11,580 nucleotides of DNA from assembly GCA_012031955.1 (NCBI GenBank), contig JAAURZ010000024.1, positions 1 through 11,580 of the forward strand, read 5' to 3'. The stretch's first letter is position 1, and every line of letters begins with the position of its first letter. The notes beneath the pieces were generated by a model. It ran no database searches and was not told the DNA's origin. It saw only the letters and a program-made list of their open reading frames with translations. Positions 6,658-11,580 of the stretch are shown here, piece by piece. Made by a program: the position numbers and the translations under genes. The DNA is from Bacteroidia bacterium. Its GTDB lineage: Bacteria; Bacteroidota; Bacteroidia; Cytophagales; Cyclobacteriaceae.

Positions 6658-7842
6658 GTGAGCCACTATCCATTTTCTGAAACAGTGCAAACCTTTATCG
6701 GGGCGCATGCTTCGGCCGATGTCGCCAACCTTGCTCTTAGGTACAAGGATGTTGACGGCGTGCCTATTGCATTGCTGATCGATCAGATACTGGGCCGGCG
6801 CAAAGCAAAGATCAAAATACCTGAATACTATCACGACGCTAGAATAGTTTTTCCACCGTCGCTGAACCTTGAACAATCTTCTTCGGAGGCCACAGCGCAA
6901 TGGAAAGCAAAGCGCATACCCGCAGGAGCATTGGGCGTCGATCTTTCGGGTGGCTTCGGGGTGGATGCGCGCTGGATGAGCACGCGCTTTGACCGCTATG
7001 AATTTGTAGAACCTGATGCGTCGCTGCTTGCGATGGTGCGCTACAACCACCTTGCGCTGGGGTGCGGTAACGTAAGCTATCATGCCCTCACTGCCGAGCA
7101 GTTCCTGCATGCATCGACAAACGTGTTTGATTTCATTTACATTGATCCATCGCGGCGGAGCGGCGGCAACAACCGCGTTGTGACCTTCGAACACTGCGTG
7201 CCCGATGTGATCAGGTTGCGCGAGCAGTTAGAGCGTAGGGCTGGCATGCTCATGATCAAAGCGTCGCCGCTGCTGGATATCCGATCAGGGCTGACTTCCT
7301 TGGGCGGAAAATACAGGGTCATAGTGCTGGCTGTGAAGAATGAGTGCAAGGAGGTTGTCTTCATGTCAGACTCGGCGATCACCGGCCACGACGCCACCAT
7401 CGAAGCAATCGACATTGGCGCGGATACTATTACTGAGTTCAAATTTTCTCAGGAGGAAGAAAGATTGGCGGCAGCCACAACCGGATCGCTGGAAAAATTC
7501 ATTTACGTGCCAAATGCCGCGGTACTCAAAGCCGGCGCGTTCAAGTTGATCACATCCAGGTACCCTGTTAAAAAACTTCACCCCAACACACATCTGTACA
7601 CTTCCGGCAGGTTAGTGGAAGGATTTCCCGGGAGGTCTTTTGAGGTAGACACGGAATTAAAACCGGGTGCGGCGGCTGGCAACTTCCCCGACGGCTACGC
7701 CAACATCATCAGTCGCAACTATCCGCTGTCGGCCGACGAGTTGAAGAAGAAGATGGGGCTGACCGACGGCGGTGACTATTATTTGATAGCATTCACCTCA
7801 ATTGACGGGAAGCACCTGGTGCGCGCAAGACGCACTAGCTGA
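6658..7842 (+). CDS. Class I SAM-dependent methyltransferase with C-terminal THUMP-like/PG_1098-type domain
   Basis: The 394-residue protein belongs to a methyltransferase family widespread in Bacteroidota (the P. gingivalis PG_1098 type; family name from memory). The N-terminal helical part (about 1-60) ends in the conserved QILGRRKAKIKIPEY, followed by LNLEQSSSEATAQWKA (about 69-84). The Rossmann domain shows motif I, GVDLSGGFGVDA (about 93-104), an acidic residue for the SAM ribose at E118, and motif IV as DFIYIDPSRR (about 158-167), the place of NPPY in nucleic-acid methyltransferases. LMIKASPLLDI (about 198-208) and NECKEVVF (about 228-235) are further family landmarks. The C-terminal domain (about 300-394) is ferredoxin/THUMP-like, which suggests an RNA substrate; the actual target is unknown. 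The start is GTG at 6658, since no ATG precedes the conserved N-terminus. Its 3' end overlaps the convergent gene at 7835 by 8 nt. Intact and of normal length. Confidence 0.88.
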   Translation: MSHYPFSETVQTFIGAHASADVANLALRYKDVDGVPIALLIDQILGRRKAKIKIPEYYHDARIVFPPSLNLEQSSSEATAQWKAKRIPAGALGVDLSGGFGVDARWMSTRFDRYEFVEPDASLLAMVRYNHLALGCGNVSYHALTAEQFLHASTNVFDFIYIDPSRRSGGNNRVVTFEHCVPDVIRLREQLERRAGMLMIKASPLLDIRSGLTSLGGKYRVIVLAVKNECKEVVFMSDSAITGHDATIEAIDIGADTITEFKFSQEEERLAAATTGSLEKFIYVPNAAVLKAGAFKLITSRYPVKKLHPNTHLYTSGRLVEGFPGRSFEVDTELKPGAAAGNFPDGYANIISRNYPLSADELKKKMGLTDGGDYYLIAFTSIDGKHLVRARRTS

Positions 7843-8026
7843 CCATGCGCACAATATAGCCTAGCAGGAAACATCCGCCCATAATGGTGCCGTATATCTG
7901 AATTACTTTTTTCCTGTTCTGCACATCTTCCCACCACAGCACAACCCACGGTTTAAACAGTCCGGCTACGAGCAACACAAAGGCTGTCCACCCGAGGACA
8001 AACAGCAAGAGCACAATGAAATCCAT
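7835..8026 (-). CDS. Small two-TM membrane protein, function unknown
   Basis: The 63-residue protein starts at the ATG at 8024-8026 (MDFIVLLLFVLGW); a TTG two codons upstream (8030-8032) is the alternative. It has two hydrophobic segments, about residues 3-22 and 45-61, separated by a polar amphipathic loop FKPWVVLWWEDVQNRKKVIQIYG with several tryptophans. Codon use and the regular hydrophobic-polar layout look coding, and no other gene explains the interval. It converges with the methyltransferase (8-nt overlap of the 3' ends) and is divergent from mfd. The - strand carries TAAATTTG at 8030-8037, a perfect -7 box, but that would put the transcript start at or inside the start codon. I do not recognise the family. 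Confidence 0.68.
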   Translation of the reverse strand: MDFIVLLLFVLGWTAFVLLVAGLFKPWVVLWWEDVQNRKKVIQIYGTIMGGCFLLGYIVRMVS

Positions 8027-8057
8027 CTTCAAATTTAACGATAAAATTGCCGGCTGC

Positions 8058-8090
8058 TTTGGGCTGCGTACGCGGATGCGTTTATCTTTG
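8058..8090 (+). promoter_or_regulatory. Bacteroidota-type promoter of mfd
   Basis: TTTG at 8058-8061 (-33 element) and TATCTTTG at 8083-8090 (exact TAnnTTTG -7 element) are separated by 21 nt, within the range known for the phylum's primary sigma factor. Transcription should begin at about 8095-8098. This lies downstream of the longest open-frame start (TTG 8047), so translation must begin later, near 8110-8120. Confidence 0.65.
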
Positions 8091-8109
8091 CTGCCCCAAT
8101 TGCGACGAT

Positions 8110-11100
8110 TTGAGGTCGAATGAGTTTTTGGAAGTTTACTGCGCGGATGGTCTGATAAAGACCGTAGCCGAAAGGATCAACACGTCTGCCAAGTTGGTAC
8201 TTCGCGTTCGCGGGCTCTCCGGAAGCCTCGATGCAGTGCTGGTGGCTTCTACTTTTCGAATTCACCCTGCCTACTACCTTATTGTGATGGAAGACCGCGA
8301 GCAGGCTGCCTACTTTCAAAACGACCTTCAAAACCTGCTCGGCCGCGAAATCCTTCTCTTCCCCATGTCGTACAAACGACCGTACGAATTTCACGAGACA
8401 GAAAGCGCTAATGTGCTCATGCGCGCCGAGGTGCTGAGCCGGCTGGCGAAACCCGAGGGGCCTGAGATCATCGTTACCTACCCGGAAGCCTTAAGCGAAA
8501 AGGTGATCAATAAGCGATCGCTGGCTACAAACACGTTCACCATAAGGAAAGGTGAGAACCTTGACGTGGAGTTTCTCGAGGAATTTTTTCATGGCTATGA
8601 TTTCGAAAAGACGGACTTTGTTTTTGAAGCCGGGCAATTTGCCGTACGAGGCGGCATCATCGATGTGTTTTCATTTGCCCACGAGCTGCCTTACCGGATA
8701 GAATTGTTTGGCAACGAGGTCGACAGCATTCGTTCATTTGACCCTGGCAGCCAGTTGTCTGTGGCAGAGTTGGACACCGTTAACCTGATCCCCAACGTGC
8801 AAACCAAGTTGGTGAAGGAAGAACGACAGTCGTTGTTGGAATTTATTTCTACCGATGTGAAGATCTGGTTCAAGGATTTTCAACTTGCATTGGACGGGAT
8901 ACAGAAAGGTTTTGAAAAAGCAACACAGTCGTACGAAAAAATACAGAAGGAGAGCGGCTCGCCGGTGGTGAGCAAACCGGAGTTGCTGTTCGATCAGCCC
9001 GATGCTTTCGATAAAATATCGGCAGCCTTTACACGCATTGAGTTTGGACACCGATACGCGTTGGAGCCCGCGCACGCTTACGAATGGTCCTCTTCTGGCC
9101 AACCGTCATTCAACAAAAATTCGAACTCCTGGCAACGACCTCGTTGAGCACCAGATGCAGGGATTCAATTGCCTCATCGCTGCAGACGTCCCCAAACAAC
9201 TGGATCGCCTCAAGGAAATTTTCGATCAAATCAATCCAACGCTCAGGTTCCGGCCGATGGAGTTTGCGCTACGAGCAGGCTACATCGATCGCCATTTGAA
9301 ACTTGTCTGTTATACTGATCATCAAATTTTCGAGCGCTTCCATCGCTATCGTGCGCGTGAGAAATTCACAAAGTCCAAAGCGCTTACACTTCGGGAATTG
9401 CAGACCCTGCAACCGGGAGATTTTGTGACCCACATCGACTACGGCATCGGCAAATTTGCAGGGCTGGAGAAGCGAGAGGTAAACGGCCACGAGCAGGAGG
9501 CCATTCGCCTGGTGTTCAAAGACGACGATTTACTTTATGTGAGCATTCACTCTCTTCACAAAATATCAAAGTATTCAGGCCGCGAAGGCACGCCGCCGGT
9601 GGTAAACAAGCTAGGCTCGCAGGAGTGGGAGAACAAGAAAGCAAAGGCAAAACGCCAGGTAAAAGACATTGCCAAAGAGTTGATTGAATTATATGCCAAA
9701 CGAAAGACCGCGCCCGGCTTCGCGTTTGCACCGGATGGTTTTCTGCAGGCAGAACTGGAGTCTTCTTTCATGTATGAAGACACGCCGGACCAGGCGCGTG
9801 CCACGGACGACGTGAAGCGCGACATGCAACTGCCACATCCTATGGACAGGCTTGTGTGTGGCGACGTGGGCTTTGGCAAAACGGAAGTTGCCGTTCGTGC
9901 CGCCTTCAAAGCAGCCACTGAGGGTAAGCAGGTGGCTGTGCTGGTGCCCACTACAATTCTGGCGTTGCAACATTTCAGGTCCTTCAGCGAACGGCTCAGC
10001 AATTTTCCGATCAAGATCAACTACATCTCCCGATTCAAATCCACCAAGGAAATAAAGGACATTGTGGCCGAAGTAAAGGAAGGAAAAACAGACATCCTGA
10101 TTGGTACACACCGGATCGTGAGTAAAGATGTTGTTTTCAAGAACCTCGGCCTGCTTGTGATCGACGAAGAGCAAAAGTTTGGCGTAAAAGTGAAGGACAG
10201 GCTCAAGGAACTGAAAGTAAATGTGGATGTACTCACGCTGACTGCCACACCCATACCACGCACGCTGCACTTCTCCTTAATGGGCGCGCGCGACCTGAGC
10301 ATCATTGCCACCGCGCCCCCGAATCGCCAACCGGTGACAACCGAACTCCACACTTTTAACGAAGTGATTGTGCGCGATGCCGTAAGTTTTGAGTTGCGGC
10401 GGGGCGGGCAGGTTTTCTTTGTGCACAATCGCATAAACGACATCGAGGAAATTGCCAATATCATTCACCGTCTCGTTCCCGATGCCCGCATCGGGGTGGC
10501 TCATGGCCAGATGGAGGGCAGCAAATTGGAAAAAACATGGTGGCATTTATTGACGGCGACTATGACGTACTGGTCTCTACGAACATTATAGAATCGGGCC
10601 TGGATATTCCGAATGCCAACACCATCATGATCAACCAGGCTCACATGTTTGGCCTGTCGGACCTGCACCAGATGCGCGGACGCGTGGGCCGGTCTAACAA
10701 GAAAGCATTTTGTTATCTGCTTACACCACCCGCGTCGATGCTCACTGCCGATTCGCGTAAGCGCCTGGCGGCACTCGAAGAATTTTCAGAATTGGGTGAC
10801 GGTTTTAAAGTAGCCATGCGCGATCTCGACATTCGTGGCGCCGGCAACCTGCTCGGGGCAGAGCAAAGTGGTTTTATCAATGACCTCGGTTTTGATACCT
10901 ACCACAAAATACTCGACGACGCGGTTCAGGAACTTAAAGAGACAGATTTCAAATACCTGTTTGCCGACGAACTTGCTGAAAAGGCCAAACTGCTCGTGCA
11001 AGAATGCGTGATCGAGACGGACCTTGAAATTCTTATTCCGGAAGATTACGTCCGCAGCACAACGGAAAGGCTGCAGTTGTATTCAAGGCTCGATAATGTA

Positions 11101-11445
11101 AAGGACGAACAAACCCTGGCGAGCTTCGTGACCGAACTAAAGGATCGATTTGGTAGCATCCCGGAGCCGACGCTGGAATTGATCAACACGGTACGGCTGC
11201 GTTGGCTTGGAGAGAAGCTGGGATTCGAGAAGATCAGTCTTAAGGGAGGCAAATTGAGGGGATATTTTGTATCCGCCAACGATCAATATTTCAGCTCGGA
11301 GACCTTCGGCAATATATTGGCCTATGTAAAGGCAAACGCCCGCCGCTGCAAGATGCGAGATCAGAGCGGCAAGGCGATATTATTTGTGGAGCAGATAAGT
11401 ACGGTGGATCAGGCGAAGGCTGTGCTGCTGGGAATGCTCGGTTAA
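8110..11445 (+). CDS. mfd: Transcription-repair coupling factor Mfd (three internal frame breaks)
   Basis: Mfd is a DNA translocase that pushes or releases RNA polymerase stalled at DNA damage and recruits UvrA for nucleotide excision repair. The UvrB-like N-terminal module carries SYKRPYEFHE and GQFAVRGGIIDVFSF. The CarD-like RNA polymerase-interaction domain begins at LQPGDFVTHIDYGIGKF (about residue 435). The RecG-like motor follows: Walker A GDVGFGKTEVA (about 585), Walker B VIDEEQKFG (about 685), TATPIPRTL and the arginine-finger motif QMRGRVGRS (about 853-861). The TRCF C-terminal domain runs from about EDYVRSTTERLQLYSRLD to the TAA at 11443-11445. The frame breaks at 9120-9121 and 9134-9135 (missing T and A, restoring FNKNFELLANDLVEH) and at the A6 run 10530-10535 (missing A, restoring KLEKNMVAFIDGDYDVLVS). 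Corrected length is about 1110 residues, normal for Bacteroidota. Start is TTG 8110 as sequenced; adding one T to the run 8123-8127 would give ATG 8120 and MSFLEVY. Confidence 0.93.
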
Positions 11446-11467
11446 TGCACAACTTGTTCTATGGATA

Positions 11468-11580
11468 TCATTCGAGATAGGGTTCCAACCCTATCGTTTT
11501 GTCAAAGGCATTTATCATCAACACCTTCTTGTGTTTGGGTGAATAGAACACCTCGATAAAAATTCATTGGCGTGATAGAG
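11468..11580 (-). CDS. Possible C-terminal end of a convergent gene (partial, frame probably broken)
   Basis: On the - strand a 31-residue stretch from 11563 to the TGA at 11468-11470 reads IFIEVFYSPKHKKVLMINAF and continues to ...GLEPYLE, which looks coding: alternating hydrophobic strands, a lysine-rich turn and a compact end. It is preceded by an in-frame TGA at 11564-11566. If one base of the five-base run at 11558-11562 is removed, the frame continues towards the edge of the window as SITPMNFIEVFYSPK. The stop lies 22 nt from the mfd stop, a typical convergent arrangement. I do not recognise the family, and the length is too small to exclude chance. Confidence 0.38.
11476..11500 (+). terminator. 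Hairpin downstream of mfd, probable terminator
   Basis: GATAGGGTT (11476-11484) and AACCCTATC (11487-11495) form a perfect inverted repeat, practically a 7-8 bp stem with a 4-6 nt loop, followed by GTTTT. It starts 30 nt after the mfd stop. The U tract is short, so the terminator may be weak. The hairpin would also lie within the last codons of the possible convergent gene. Confidence 0.5.

Noticed and set aside
6496..7194. 232-codon frame on the minus strand across the LAB_N/methyltransferase junction
   Set aside because: It covers two well-supported + strand genes, and its product is cysteine/arginine-rich without motifs.
8030..8037. TAAATTTG on the minus strand as promoter of the 63-residue protein
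   Set aside because: It is an exact -7 match but abuts the start codon and lacks a -33 TTG; it would require a leaderless transcript, so it is not listed as a feature.
8047..8109. TTG at 8047 as the mfd start, adding 21 residues (MPAALGCVRGCVYLCC...)
   Set aside because: The extra residues are cysteine-rich and unlike Mfd N-termini, and a good promoter at 8058-8090 lies inside them.
9689..10270. Long antisense frames within mfd (9556-10020, 9689-10270, 10021-10464)
   Set aside because: The sense strand carries the helicase motifs of Mfd; the antisense products have no coherent features.

Overview
This window looks like ordinary chromosomal DNA of a Bacteroidota bacterium, most likely a Cytophagales member (inference). 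The grounds are the asd C-terminus, a Bacteroidota-style Mfd with the variant DEEQ box, a PG_1098-like methyltransferase, a FtsX/MacB permease of the type common in this phylum, and promoter -7 boxes of the form TAnnTTTG instead of TATAAT. No tRNA, rRNA, CRISPR array, insertion sequence, integrase or phage gene was recognised.

Layout. (1) 1-214 is the tail of asd on the + strand. It ends at a strong hairpin (246-277) shared with a convergent outer-membrane beta-barrel gene (299-904, -). (2) 1042-1988 (-) is a two-gene unit: an ECF sigma factor and a two-TM membrane protein whose start codon overlaps the sigma stop codon. (3) Divergent from it, 2138-4951 (+) holds a 117-residue membrane protein and a large FtsX/MacB-type permease, closed by a terminator at 4971-5007. 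(4) 5013-5846 (-) is an exported solute-binding protein. (5) 5966-7842 (+) holds a duplicated LAB_N membrane protein followed by a class I methyltransferase with a C-terminal ferredoxin-like/THUMP-like domain. (6) 7835-8026 (-) is a 63-residue membrane protein. (7) 8110-11445 (+) is mfd, the transcription-repair coupling factor, behind a well-formed Bacteroidota promoter. (8) The right edge probably holds the C-terminal end of a convergent - strand gene.

The most important quality observation is that reading frames are broken at several single-base positions, mostly in short homopolymer runs: one in the permease (about 4831-4834) and three in mfd (9120-9121, 9134-9135, 10530-10535), with two more suspected (8123-8127 and 11558-11562). 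Each correction restores family-typical protein sequence. Unpolished assembly errors therefore explain the pattern better than gene decay, although the mfd A6 site could in principle support -1 slippage.

Functionally the genes are a mixture of housekeeping (lysine/threonine/methionine biosynthesis, transcription-coupled repair, RNA or protein methylation) and envelope functions (barrel protein, permease, binding protein, LAB_N protein, ECF signalling). I found no convincing new multi-gene system. The least explained parts are the ECF unit, the permease without an ATPase, the solute-binding protein without a transporter, and the duplicated LAB_N protein.
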